From contig NW_026731872.1 of NCBI RefSeq assembly GCF_028476545.1, positions 434,001-498,000 of the forward strand: a stretch of DNA of 64,000 nucleotides, in the 5' to 3' direction. The translations under genes and the position numbers were made by a program. The first letter of the stretch is position 1, and every line of letters begins with the position of its first letter. Under the pieces are notes generated by a model. It was not told where the DNA came from. It made no database searches and was given only the letters and a program-made list of their open reading frames with translations. Of this stretch, positions 35,590-47,979 are shown piece after piece. The stretch comes from Physella acuta. Its lineage: Eukaryota > Mollusca > Gastropoda > Physidae.

Positions 35590-35900
35590 GTAACAGCCGG
35601 AAGACCGGTCTGTTAGTACGGCATGACCGGTCGATGTGTACGGCAATCTGTCACAAGTACAGCGACTAATTAGGTCCCTGCCGGCTGCCGGTCACGGCCA
35701 GAGTGGCCCCCACTTGGCCCCCCACTTGGCCCCTCGCTGGCCCAAAAACAATGGGCAGACAACTTTGATCTCGGCCCGTTAGCAGACGTCAGGTGTCCTC
35801 TGCTCACTGTGTGAGCGGTCTTTGAAATGTGACCAGCACAAATAGGTCACGGGTCGTCTGCTCAGGGACTAGGGTGGACATTTGGTCACGTGGGACAATA
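35590..35900. promoter_or_regulatory. GC-rich unique island with developmental factor motifs
   Basis: Unique GC-rich sequence containing CTAATTAGG (homeodomain site), AACAATGG (Sox-type) and ACTTTGATC (TCF/LEF-type). The motifs are short and could be chance; the island stands out because satellites surround it. Confidence 0.35.
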
Positions 35901-35954
35901 AGTCACACATAGTCATAGATGGTCATACATAGCCACACATAGTCATAGATGGTC

Positions 35955-36090
35955 ACCCCCCCCCCCTCGAACGAAATGGAATTTATATGGAAAACATACT
36001 TTTAAAAAGTGTGTTCGCCCCCCCCCCATCCAGGAAAAATGTTGTCACCCCCCCCCCCCCCCGGAGAAAAGAGCCTGGAAGAAACACTGT
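35955..36090. mobile_element. Poly-C hAT-type MITE, 5'-truncated copy
   Basis: Right end CTGGAAGAAACACTG and the block AACGAAATGGAATTTATAT are as in the copy at 27956. The left terminal repeat is missing and the sequence begins in a poly-C run. Confidence 0.75.
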
Positions 36091-36134
36091 GCTAAAAAAA
36101 TAGGTCAATACATCCATACATCATCGATGGACTA

Positions 36135-38535
36135 AACAAGAAGTTGCACACAGGATAACATGCAGCATACAGGATAACATACAGCATACAGGATAACATA
36201 CAGCATACAGGATAACATACAGCATACAGGATAACTTACAGCATACAGGATAACATACAGCATACAGGATAACATACAGCATACAGGATAACATGCAGCA
36301 TACAGGATAACATGCAGCATACAGGATAAAATGCAGCATACAGGATAACATGCAGCATACAGGATAACATGCAGCATACAGGATAACATACAGCATACAG
36401 GATAACATACAGCATACAGGATAACATACAGCATACAGGATAACATACAGCATACAGGATAACATGCAGCATACAGGATAACATACAGCATACAGGATAA
36501 CATACAGCATACAGGATAACATGCAGCATACAAGTTAACATGCAGCATACAGGATAACATACAGCATACAGGATAACATACAGCATACAGGATAACATGC
36601 AGCATACAGGATAACATGCAGCATACAGGATAACATACAGCATACAGGATAACATACAGCATACAGGATAACATGCAGCATACAGGATAACATACAGCAT
36701 ACAGGATAACATACAGCATACAGGATAACATACAGCATACAGGATAACATGCAGCATACAGGATAACATACAGCATACAGGATAACATACAGCATACAGG
36801 ATAACATGCAGCATACAAGTTAACATGCAGCATACAGGATAACATACAGCATACAGGATAACATACAGCATACAGGATAACATGCAGCATACAGGATAAC
36901 ATGCAGCATACAGGATAACATACAGCATACAGGATAACATACAGCATACAGGATAACATGCAGCATACAGGATAACATACAGCATACAGGATAACATACA
37001 GCATACAGGATAACATGCAGCATACAGGATAACATGCAGCATACAGGATAACATACAGCATACAGGATAACATGCAGCATACAGGATAACATGCAGCATA
37101 CAGGATAACATACAGCATACAGGATAACATGCAGCATACAGGATAACATACAGCATACAGGATAACATGCAGCATACAGGATAACATACAGCACACAGGA
37201 TAACATACAGCACACAGGATAACATGCAGCATACAGGATAACATACAGCATACAGGATAACATGCAGCATACAGGATAACATGCAGCATACAGGATAACA
37301 TGCAGCATACAGGATAACATACAGCATACAGGATAACATGCAGCATACAGGATAACATGCAGCATACAGGATAACATGCAGCATACAGGATAACATACAG
37401 CATACAGGATAACATGCAGCATACAGGATAACATACAGCATACAGGATAACATGCAGCATACAGGATAACATGCAGCATACAGGATAACATGCAGCATAC
37501 AGGATAACATGCAGCATACAGGATAACATGCAGCATACAGGATAACATACAGCATACAGGATAACATGCAGCATACAGGATAACATGCAGCATACAGGAT
37601 AACATACAGCTTACAGGATAACATACAGCATACAGGATAACATACAGCATACAGGATAACATGCAGCATACAGGATAACATACAGCTTACAGGATAACAT
37701 ACAGCATACAGGATAACATACAGCATACAGGATAACATACAGCATACAGGATAACATGCAGCATACAGGATAACATGCAGCATACAGGATAACATACAGC
37801 ATACAGGATAACATACAGCATACAGGATAACATACAGCATACAGGATAACATGCAGCATACAGGATAACATGCAGCATACAGGATAACATGCAGCATACA
37901 GGATAACATGCAGCATACAGGATAACATGCAGCATACAGGATAACATGCAGCACACAGGATAACATGCAGCACACAGGATAACATGCAGCATACAGGATA
38001 ACATGCAGCATACAGGATAACATGCAGCATACAGGATAACATACAGCATACAGGATAACATGCAGCATACAGGATAACATGCAGCATACAGGATAACATG
38101 CAGCATACAGGATAACATACAGCATACAGGATAACATACAGCATACAGGATAACATGCAGCATACAGGATAACATACAGCATACAGGATAACATACAGCA
38201 TACAGGATAACATGCAGCATACAGGATAACATGCAGCATACAGGATAACATGCAGCATACAGGATAACATGCAGCACACAGGATAACATGCAGCACACAG
38301 GATAACATGCAGCATACAGGATAACATGCAGCATACAGGATAACATGCAGCATACAGGATAACATACAGCATACAGGATAACATGCAGCATACAGGATAA
38401 CATACAGCATACAGGATAACATACAGCATACAGGATAACATACAGCATACAGGATAACATACAGCATACAGGATAACATACAGCATACAGGATAACATAC
38501 AGCATACAGGATAACTTACAGCATACAGGATAACA
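36135..38535. repeat. 19-bp satellite, about 126 copies
   Basis: The unit is CAGGATAACATGCAGCATA. Nearly all variation is at one position: ACATGCAG or ACATACAG. Rarer forms are ACTTACAG, CACACAGG and CAAGTTAAC. All three minus-strand frames stay open for up to 747 codons because 19 is not a multiple of three and the unit has no stop; these are not proteins. Confidence 0.98.
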
Positions 38536-38734
38536 TAAAATATCGTGAAGATCAAAATCTCGTTGTTTATGTCTAGACGTTGCAAATAATTTTCAAATGT
38601 TTCTAATTTTATTTTACAGTTTGCCAATCTAGTGAGATTTAATTTAAAAAATATTTTTGTTACTGTGGCATGTGTTTGTCTGTTTGTTTGTCTGTGTGTT
38701 TGTTTGAACGTTTTACTGTGTGTATGTGTGAGCA

Positions 38735-38795
38735 GAGGCGGCGCGAGGCGTGCGGACCGCACCGGGTGACACCATTTAGGGGGGGGGGGTGATAC
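38735..38795. mobile_element. Possible fragment of a G-tract MITE
   Basis: GGCGGCGCGAGGCG followed by a poly-G run resembles the ends of the G/C-tract MITEs here, but no inverted partner was found. Confidence 0.3.
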
Positions 38796-38954
38796 CAAGT
38801 CAAAAAATTGCAAGATTTATCGAATATGTTTTCGCCAGTTGAATGACTGGTTAATTCGGATTAAAAATTATTTAAATGTACATAGTCTAATTATGTAAAG
38901 TACATAATGACGATCCCGATATGAGACAAAGCGGGTAGGGGGAGGGGCGAAGGG

Positions 38955-40848
38955 TGTCACAACCATCGCTACATCATGTTGATGTCACAACCATCGCTAC
39001 ATCATGTTGATGTCACAACCATCGCTACATCATGTTGATGTCACAACCATCACTACATCATGTTGATGTCACAACCATCGCTACATCATGTTGATGTCAC
39101 AACCATCGCTACATCATGTTGATGTCACAACCATCGCTACATCATGTAAATGTCACAACCATCGCTACATCATGTTGATGTCACAACCATCGCTACATCA
39201 TGTTGATGTCACAACCATCGCTACATCATGTTGATGTCACAACCATCGCTACATCATGTTGATGTCACAACCATCGCTACATCATGTTGATGTCACAACC
39301 ATCGCTACATCATGTTGATGTCACAACCATCGCTACATCATGTTGATGTCACAACCATCGCTACATCATGTTGATGTCACAACCATCGCTACATCATGTT
39401 GATGTCACAACCATCGCTACATCATGTAAATGTCACAACCATCGCTACATCATGTTGATGTCACAACCATCGCTACATCATGTAAATGTCACAACCATCG
39501 CTACATCATGTTGATGTCACAACCATCGCTACATCATGTAAATGTCACAACCATCGCTACATCATGTTGATGTCACAACCATCGCTACATCATGTAAATG
39601 TCACAACCATCGCTACATCATGTTGATGTCACAACCATCGCTACATCATGTTGATGTCACAACCATCGCTACATCATGTTGATGTCACAACCATTGCTAC
39701 ATCATGTTGATGTCACAACCATCGCTACATCATGTTGATGTCACAACCATCGCTACATCATGTTGATGTCACAACCATCGCTACATCATGTAAATGTCAC
39801 AACCATCGCTACATCATGTTGATGTCACAACCATCGCTACATCATGTTGATGTCACAACCATCGCTACATCATGTTGATGTCACAACCATCGCTACATCA
39901 TGTTGATGATGTCACAACCATCGCTACATCATGTTGATGATGTCACAACCATCGCTACATCATGTTGATGATGTCACAACCATCGCTACATCATGTTGAT
40001 GATGTCACAACCATTGCTACATCATGTTGATGTCACAATTATCGCTACATCATGTTGATGTCACAACCATCGCTACATCATGTAAATGTCACAACCATCG
40101 CTACATCATGTTGATGTCACAACCATCGCTACATTATGTTGATGTCACAACCATCGCTACATCATGTTGATGTCACAACCATCGCCTTATTATGTTAATG
40201 TCACAACCATCGCTACATCATGTTGATGTCACAACCATCGCCTCATCATGTTGATGTCACAACCATCGCTACATCATGTTGATGATGTCACAACCATCGC
40301 CTCATCATGTTGATGTCACAACCATCGCTACATCATGTTGATGCCACAACCATCGCCTCATCATGTTGATGTCACAACCATCGCTACATCATGTTGATGT
40401 CACAACCATCGCCTCATCATGTTGATGTCACAACCATCGCCTCATCATGTTGATGTCACAACCATCGCTACATCCTGTTGATGTCACAACCAACGCTACA
40501 TCATGTTGATGTCACAACCATCGCCTCATTATGTTAATGTCACAACCATCACTACATCATGTTGATGTCACAACCATCGCTTCATCATGTTGATGTCACA
40601 ACCATCGCTACATCATGTTGATGATGTCACAACCATCGCTGCATCATGTTGATGATGTCACAACCATCGCCTCATCATGTTGATGTCACAACCATCGCTA
40701 CATCATGTTGATGTCACAACCATCGCTTCATCATGTTGATGTCACAACCATCGCTACATCATGTTGATGATGTCACAACCATCGCTGCATCATGTTGATG
40801 ATGTCACAACCATCGCCTCATCATGTTGATGTCACAACCTATAGGGGT
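38955..40848. repeat. 28-bp satellite, about 67 copies
   Basis: The core is ACCATCGCTACATCATGTTG plus ATGTCACA. Variants are a three-base insertion (GATGATG), TGTAAATG for TGTTGATG, and CGCCTCATC for CGCTACATC. The variants are clustered, and the array becomes more mixed toward its right end (after about 39900). Confidence 0.97.
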
Positions 40849-40999
40849 CAAAATACTTCATGGGCATAAAAATACTTAAGAGTGACAAAACACTGTTATG
40901 GTATGAACGTCTGATACAAAAACTTATAAAAACAAATATTTGAATTATTGTGTGGGTGGATGACTAACCCCCCCCCCCCCCCTTACACCACCTACCCAT

Positions 41000-41350
41000 C
41001 CCAAACGCCAGTTTGTGTATGACAGAAGTCATACCACTCGTCCCCGCCCAGCTATGACCCTTGACCCCTGGCACGCGCCTGCATTGAAAGGGTCGACTGG
41101 CGTGACCTGTAATTAGCGGCCAGTCGAATGTGAGTGTTGAATAGGCACTTGGAGGAAAACTTCGATTTGCATGCAAATTTCACGCCTCGCTCTCGTAATT
41201 GAAAGCGAAAAGAGTCAAAACGGTTATCTTTGCGCAACTTTCTCGCCTTCATTTCACTGAAGAGCGGCTCCGTCGTCTGCCGGCGTCAAGTGAAGTGTGG
41301 GGAGAAAAAAGAAAACAGCCAATGGGCGAGAAGCTTGCGGTAATACAGCA
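41000..41350. promoter_or_regulatory. GC-richer unique island with a palindromic octamer
   Basis: Unique sequence containing the 14-bp palindrome ATTTGCATGCAAAT (41165-41178), which is two overlapping POU octamers, plus GTAATTAGC and CTCGTAATTGAAA homeodomain-type words. It is a candidate enhancer of the downstream homeobox gene, by inference. Confidence 0.4.
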
Positions 41351-41957
41351 GCCGATATAGCGACGATTGCTGATAGATGGCTAATATTCTTAGCATTTTG
41401 AAAGACATCAACTGGGAGTTAAGTCCCCTAGCGGCCAGATTTGATGCTGGAGAAATGTGGCCGACAATGGCTTCAAGATTTTATCTGCTAGTTTTGTGGC
41501 TGGGGCTGGGGGTGGGGGGTGGGGGACGCTGGCGGACATTGTGGATTGGAAATGTCCCATCTTTAGAAATAATCACCTCAATTATTTTTTTAAATGAAAA
41601 TATGTGCCTATTTTCTCGAGTGCACCACATGTATTATGTGAAGGATGACGTCACAACAACTGTTTTCTTATCGATACAAAATTCAAGCGCTACAAAAGTT
41701 CGATGGGGCGGGTGGGCGCGGGGGTGGGAGGTAGATCTGTTACAGTGAATCTTCTCACTTTTCCTGAAATTTGACGTGTTGATTCATGCCCGGATCTAAC
41801 CAGTGGCGGAGCTATACCCCCCCCCCCCCCCACCCCCACCCCAAACCCCCGACAAAAAAATACTTCGGACCTCCGACCTGAATTGATATATTATTTATGT
41901 ATCTTATTTTAAAACCGCCAAAAATGTATTGCGCAGTGTTAATTCATAACTGGCAAG

Positions 41958-44900
41958 CAATGTTCCCTCTAAGGACCAAGAGTGTGTGTGCAAAAAATAT
42001 GTTGTGTGCGCGGTGCTAAAAATGACTTGGGCAAGTTAATATGTATGTTTAGGCTTGCAATTAAGCAGAGTAATGAAGGCATGCATTTTGATAAATTAAT
42101 AGAATAATGTGTTGGACTAGTGAAACTATTGCAATTAAAAGAAGATACGAATCCCATCAAAATAAAATAAAATACACAATAAAAACTTTCAGAGTTATAC
42201 TTAGACAAGAGGTTATGTGGTCGACTTACTATATGTTAGTGTAATGCAATCATGTTAATAATGTTAATACCATAACGGTAATACAAATACGACAGTTTTA
42301 CATGTTAACCATATTAAAAAGCTGACTTGAAAACAAAATTAGCTAACCTTGCAGGGGCATTCATTGCAATTTCTCGCGTCTAACCTTGCCTTGCTTCCAC
42401 ACCTTATATGCTTTGTTTAAATCCACATCCTCTCCAGCATTTAGATATAATTTAATTCGCATTAGATTTCCTAAATGTGTGGCTTCAAGTCTATTTCGTG
42501 CTTGCACTTTAATGCTGTTCATAAGGCTAAAACCTCGCTCGCAATCAGCGCTGGATGCTTGAAAAGTACAGCATATGTCAATTAACTTTGCCAGTGAGCT
42601 AAATTGTTCATCGTTTAAAGCAACTCCTGCGATTTCGGATAGTGAATTTACTGAACCTGATTTGAGTTTTTCTCTGATCTGAAATTTGAAGTCATTGTAT
42701 TGCGTGATAATTGACTCTTCATTTGTTGTTTGTAACACGTCTTTGTACTTTCCGCACAGTTCTTTAATCTCTTTGACGCCAAACTCAAATGCACAATTTT
42801 TTAAACCAGTATGATCAAAAGCTGACCAAAACTGAAGTTCATCTCCTGGAAACCTTACATTTAAATGATCGCAGACCGATCGTATAAACTGTGTGATTTG
42901 TCTTGTGTCGATTCCTACGTTTTCATTCAAAATTTTCTTGGCTTTATCATTCCAATAAACATCTTCACTAAGGTATTGTGCTTCTAATTTGCGTATTTTA
43001 GAAATGCAAAATTGATGTGCTTCAATAGATGATAAATTACTTCGCTGCAACAACATTGATAGATTAGCTAATTCAGTTAATACATCATTAACGGTATACA
43101 GAGCAACTTGATACAGGGGATCTCTTAATGATCTCAAAATATAACAACAAACAGGATCATTGCAGTCTTGGACTTGTTCTTCACAGTAGGCAGCTAAAAC
43201 ATCAAGATTTCTAACAAAAGCACTGACAGCAAAGTGACGTGACAACCAACGAACTTCATGAATTGGTCGAAAAGAAATTACATCCATATCATGCACATTG
43301 GCCAATTCTTCAAGTGCGCCCTTTTTAACTGAAGATCGACTAAATAACGTGTAAACCGTGCGTAAGAGAACCTCAATATTTTTAAACAAATTAACATCTT
43401 TCCAAGCGTCAGAAAGTGCCAAGTCTTCTCGATGAGCAACACAGTGCTGTTCAACAAGATGGGGGACCTTAGCCTTCAGTAAAGCAGCTAATCCCTTCCT
43501 ACGGCCTAACATAACCGATGTCCCGTCTGATGTTATCATTACCATGCGGTTCATGTCAAGTTGATGTTCAGTGTAGTACTGTGTTATGGCTGCCTCCAGA
43601 GCTGAGGCATCACATGCGGTAAGCTGAATTATTCCACCAAAAACGGTTTTGTAGAGTAAAGAATTGACTGGACGAAATTTAAAATAAAGGATTAGCATTT
43701 TATGTACAGTTATGTCAGTACTTTCATCAACTATAAGCGTGTGAAACGATGCTACTCGAAGTTCTGTCAGTATGTTCTTTACAACCACCTTGTTGATTGC
43801 TTCAACAAACTCAAAGGCGTAGTTCTTACTTCGCCAACTGTCTGGTATAGAAACATACTTCCCCATGTGGTTATGAATCAGTTGTACCGACAGCATCGAG
43901 GCGTTCATCCTAATGGCGAGAAGAACATTATCCATTAGGATTCGAACTTGATCCTCGTTTGAACGTTGGCGCTCATTTTGTTCAATTCATTCTTCTCGCT
44001 CATTGTTAGTTTCAACCAGCAGACGTTTAAGACCAGTCCCATTTGAGCGGTTGTACACAATCGCAACATTTTCTACATGAACACGAGACAATAAATGACG
44101 TTTACAGTAGTCAAGCTTCCATGATTCCCAACGCTTTCCTGTGACGAAATCGTTGTCTTTGTTGGTTTTGTTACACGCACTAGCAGCACAGAACTTACAC
44201 TTCAGTCCAATCTCATCTGAATATTCATAGATGCTTCCTAATTCAACTGAAACATTCTTTGAATCGGGCGTATCGGTTATTACTTTAACTTTGAGCCATT
44301 CCAGTTTAAACGAATCTCTCCCTTTTTTTTGCTGCATTGTTTTACCGCTTGTTACACACATTTTTCTTTTCAACATTTTCAAATAGCACAGAGTAGTAAA
44401 CTTTTATTCCTTATTTACCAAACCGGTTTGTGAACACTGAAACAGTTCAATCCAGGTGCACGTAATAATCCCAAGAATTGGATATATAAAGTATATAAAT
44501 CCTTAAACCAAGAGCAAAAACACATCCACCTCTAGTAGCGTAGAATTTGCATCTGACTTGGGTAAATCGTCAAAGTATCAAGGAAATGGGTGGGGTTGGG
44601 CAGTGACAATAAAAAAAACCTTGCATGGTCAGCTAGTAGCCGCAGGTATTAGGTGTCAGTGCTGCGGTCAGTTTTGGTGTAAACCATTAAATCAAGCAGA
44701 GGGAGTGTCACCCAGACAGGTCGGTACCCCGCTCAGGTGAGAGGCAAGTCATAAACTAGACCTGTGCTATGACAACCGAGGTCAGAAACTTTAAGTATCA
44801 GCTTGGTCCAGGCCAGTCATTTATATCCGGGGTTTTCTATTTATGTCCCAAAACACAAAGACTGTTTGTTTAACAAAACAGGCACTAAAAATGTCGCTTC

Positions 44901-45044
44901 ATTCAAGCCACTGACCACAGTTTTTTTAGTGGATCAGGATTGCCCGACGTTCTGATAATCTGTGCGCGGCATCAGAAAATGTCTGCGCGGCATATTTGTA
45001 AGGGCTGCGCGGCCGCGCAGCCGCGCAGCTTAGAGGGAACACTG
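41958..45044 (-). mobile_element. Complete hAT DNA transposon, 3,087 bp
   Basis: The terminal inverted repeats CAATGTTCCCTCTAAG and CTTAGAGGGAACACTG differ at one of 16 positions. They are flanked by a perfect 8-bp target-site duplication CTGGCAAG (41950-41957 and 45045-45052). The right subterminal region is a GCGCGGC-rich palindromic stretch (44965-45030). The element encodes one long transposase frame on the minus strand. The perfect duplication suggests recent insertion. Confidence 0.97.
42361..44382 (-). CDS. hAT transposase with one in-frame stop
   Basis: A single frame of 673 codons is interrupted only by a TGA at codon 132 (43989-43987). The N-terminal part has a BED/TTF-like zinc finger with C62-x2-C65 and H96-x5-H102. 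The catalytic part shows VDESTDITVHKM with the first acidic residue, ITSDGTSVMLGRRKG with the second, and CVAHREDLAL. The C-terminal dimerisation block has SSADCERGFSLMNSIK with the conserved ER and RNRLEATHLGNLMRI. This is the ZMYM/KIAA1586-like branch of hAT-related proteins. With the stop the protein would be split, so the copy is probably defective unless the stop is a sequencing error or is read through. Intronless. Confidence 0.93.
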
Positions 45045-45052
45045 CTGGCAAG

Positions 45053-45600
45053 CCGGTCAAAAGTATAATATAACAGAATAGTTTAATATGTAGTGTTGTT
45101 TACAGTGTTTGTTTTATCCTTTTGTTTTTTGTATTTGTATTTTTTTTTAAATTTACAATAAATTCCTATTTATAGCTGTCATTCTTTAATATAATATCGT
45201 ATTTAAATAATAATTAAGAGAAGCAATTGCTTTACTTTGCTTATTTAAAAGAGCTTTATGGTCATCCCTTTTAGACATGTATAGAAAAGCAATAAATAAT
45301 GGAAGAGGTTTGAATGTTGGCCTTTCTCCCACACGACAGCTCGTGGAGATTTTTTGTTATGCAACAGTGTGTGTTAGTTACTGTAGAACAATCACTGATG
45401 TAGTAGATCTGTTGGTTTTTCACAAAACCACTATCAAGGTGCACGAAACAAAATAATATTGAATTTTTTTTAATTGATTGAAATTAGGACTCCTAAACAG
45501 TTTGTCCCCCTACCCCCCGCCCTCCCCCGCATGGTAGTTCCGCCCCTAACTTCGCACATCTGTACCTGCATCAATCTGCTAGAACGGGTTGTTCTACGAC
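45053..45600. other. AT-rich spacer, nothing recognised
   Basis: AT-rich sequence with poly-T and a short C-rich patch at 45500-45545. No gene or repeat family was recognised. Confidence 0.5.
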
Positions 45601-45619
45601 TGAAAATCTAGCCGTTGCT

Positions 45620-46115
45620 TGTAAACAATATCACGTGACACGGTCGAGTAGCGAGATCTCCGGCAGACGTCGCGGTCTATTAGCAGAAGTCATTTGAGCC
45701 GACCAGCGGCAGGTAACTCGAGGTGTTTTTGTGTGACCACCCGGACCACACCCTGACCACAGTGACGGCCCCTTCATTCTGTTCCCCACCCGTCGATTGC
45801 ACGTCATTGTGACGTCACATCTCAAGCGGTCGCGTCAACCTTGGAGAGGCGGTGGGTGACAAGACAAGATTAGGTCACAGGTCACCCCGTGGGTCGGTAG
45901 GTCTATTGAGGTCTAAGGGGATAACGAGCCGGTGAGCTCACGCCAGCTGCTGACCGTTGTCCAGCTCTGCTCACCGTGCCAGCCGTCAAATGGAAAATTG
46001 CTCGTCTTAAACGTCCTGCCATTGTCTGCAGAGAACCTCAAGGCTGGGGGCGTGGTCAGGCTACATCACGTGCTCGTGTCACGTGGTCTCAACAATCGTG
46101 TCTCACGGTCCTTCA
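45620..46115. promoter_or_regulatory. GC-rich unique island with CRE and E-box motifs
   Basis: Unique sequence with TGACGTCACA, several CACGTG words and AGGTCACAGGTCA (a nuclear-receptor-like direct repeat). It is a candidate regulatory element, by inference from motifs and lack of coding structure. Confidence 0.35.
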
Positions 46116-46119
46116 TCGT

Positions 46120-46325
46120 GTTGTCCTGATGTCGAAATGTCCTTGGTCCTGGTGTCGAAATGTCCTTGGTCCTGATGTCCTGATGTCGAAATGTCCTTGG
46201 TCCTGATGTCCTGATGTCGAAATGTCCTTGGTCCTGATGTCCTGATGTCGAAATGTCCTTGGTCCTGATGTCCTGATGTCGAAATGTCCTTGGTCCTGAT
46301 GTCGAAATGTCCTCGGTCCTGATGC
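46120..46325. repeat. Minisatellite with GTCGAAATGTCCTTGGTCCT
   Basis: About seven units, 23 or 32 bp long depending on an extra GATGTCCTG. Confidence 0.95.
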
Positions 46326-46559
46326 CTCATTGAATTGTATGCTGCCCTTCATCCTTGTGTCTATATCTAGTCCTTGTATTTTTAGTGAAAGTGTCCTAGT
46401 CTTAGGGTCCTTATGTCCTACCGTTTGTTATGATGTAGAAGGACGGTCCTAGTCTTTAGACGTGTAGGGGACTAAGCAGCCCATGCTCCCCCTAGATTCG
46501 CCACTATCTCAGACAACAACGGTTCACATATTATCTCCATGATCACAGCCATATCGGCT

Positions 46560-46790
46560 CCAGTCTTTCAAGTCTGGCTACACAGCACGACTGCTGGCCC
46601 GAGGGTCTCGAGTTCGGATCTCAATCGCACTGAGTCCACCCAGCTCTGATGGGTACCTGACTCGCGTTAGGAAAAGTAAGACGACAGTTAATAGTGCGAA
46701 CCACATATACCGTGGTCAATGAGACAGGTGAGCTCTACTTCACCTGCTCAATGGACCATAAGATTCCAGGGGATCTTTACTTCTAGTGAA
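46560..46790 (+). mobile_element. Diverged SINE copy
   Basis: Contains GTCTCGAGTTCGGATCTC, CTCTGATGGGTACCTGACTC and GAGCTCTACTTCACCTGC, as in the SINEs at 19287 and 25679, with many differences. No clear target duplication. Confidence 0.75.
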
Positions 46791-46809
46791 ATAAAATCCT
46801 TCAAACATC

Positions 46810-46890
46810 AGTTCTGGTGTCGTTTATGACAAGTTGATGTCGTTCATGACAAGTTGATGTTGTTCATGACAAATTGATGTCGTTCATGAC
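46810..46890. repeat. 20-bp tandem repeat, 4 copies
   Basis: Core GTCGTTCATGACAAGTTGAT with slight variation. Confidence 0.9.
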
Positions 46891-46979
46891 AATATGTACG
46901 CCTAGTGTGACTAAAAAACGACAGGCTATATTATCGGTGTCCCCCCCCCCCCCCACACACAAACAAGGGTGACAAGTAC

Positions 46980-47330
46980 ACGTGACCTGCCATCACGTGG
47001 TTTGCCCTGATCTCTGACCTGCACGAGATAACTCTACACCAGCTAATCGAGTTGCTGCCCTCGGCACGTGACCTGCTCGCTTGTTTACATCTGTGGTCAG
47101 TGGAGCGTGACGAGACCAGCGCTCGTCTGTGACGTCAGCAGGCTGCAGACGAGATTCCGATACCCCGGTCACGTGTCGCGGTGTGCCGGACGGCCGCTGG
47201 GTCGGGCGTCGTGACGCTGGGGGGCGGGCCGGCCCGTTTGTGACCAGTGGTTAGCTGCGCTAATCGGCGGACTCAAGCGCTAATCAAACAAACTCATTAG
47301 CTAAGATGATGAGACAGGTGCAAGCCGGGG
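46980..47330. promoter_or_regulatory. GC-rich unique island with homeodomain-type sites
   Basis: High GC and CpG. It ends in a cluster GCGCTAATCGGCGG, AAGCGCTAATC and CTCATTAGC. It is placed between repeats and has no coding structure. Candidate regulatory element, inferred. Confidence 0.35.
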
Positions 47331-47339
47331 AGGCTGGGG

Positions 47340-47660
47340 GGGGGGGGGGGAGATGGGCGTTATATTACTGTCAGGTGGGGGGGGGAGAGGGGGCGTTATA
47401 TTACTGTGTTGGGGATCGCTGTATTACTATCAGGTGGGGGAGGGGGTGATTATATTACTGTCAGGTGGGGGAGGGGGGTCGTTATAATCTCAAGAGTTGA
47501 GGATCACTGTATTATTGTAGGGCTGGGAAGCGCTATAAAACTGTGGAGTCGGTATATAACTGTGGGGTCGGTATATAAATATGGGGTCGGTATATAACTG
47601 TGGGGTCGGTATATAACTGTGGGGTCGGTATATAACTATAGGGTCGGGGATTGTTATATC
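47340..47660. repeat. G-tract repeats and a GGTCGGTATATAACTGTG array
   Basis: Imperfect units around TTATATTACTGTCAGGTGGG (47340-47500) are followed by six units of about 18 bp with GGTCGGTATATAACTGTG (47545-47645). Confidence 0.9.
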
Positions 47661-47979
47661 GCTCTGGGAGTTGATGGGTAAAAAAAAAACAGGTGAACTC
47701 TACTGTATCTTCCCTTAGGACGGTCAGGTCGGAAGAAAGAGCTCCGTGTCAGTAAACACACACACACACACAAATTGTCGCTGACCACTGACCTCAGGCT
47801 GATCTTTTATTACGGAAACGTGGAACACGTGGATGTAGAAAAACATTTCTTGTCACAAAAATGGACGGGAATTTTACGTCTCTAGAGCCTCGTAGTTTGG
47901 CGGAACTAATCAGCCACTTTTCAATTCACGCAACAACTTTAATGGAGGGGAATAAAACTGTCTCGTATATTACATTTTT

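Noticed and set aside
36132-38813. Very long Cys/Leu/Tyr-rich open frames on the minus strand, up to 747 codons
   Set aside because: The 19-bp unit has no stop in any frame, so all three frames are open; this is a satellite.
38955-40848. Regular 28-bp repeats resembling a CRISPR array at first sight
   Set aside because: Units are contiguous with no unique spacers, and the context is animal nuclear DNA.
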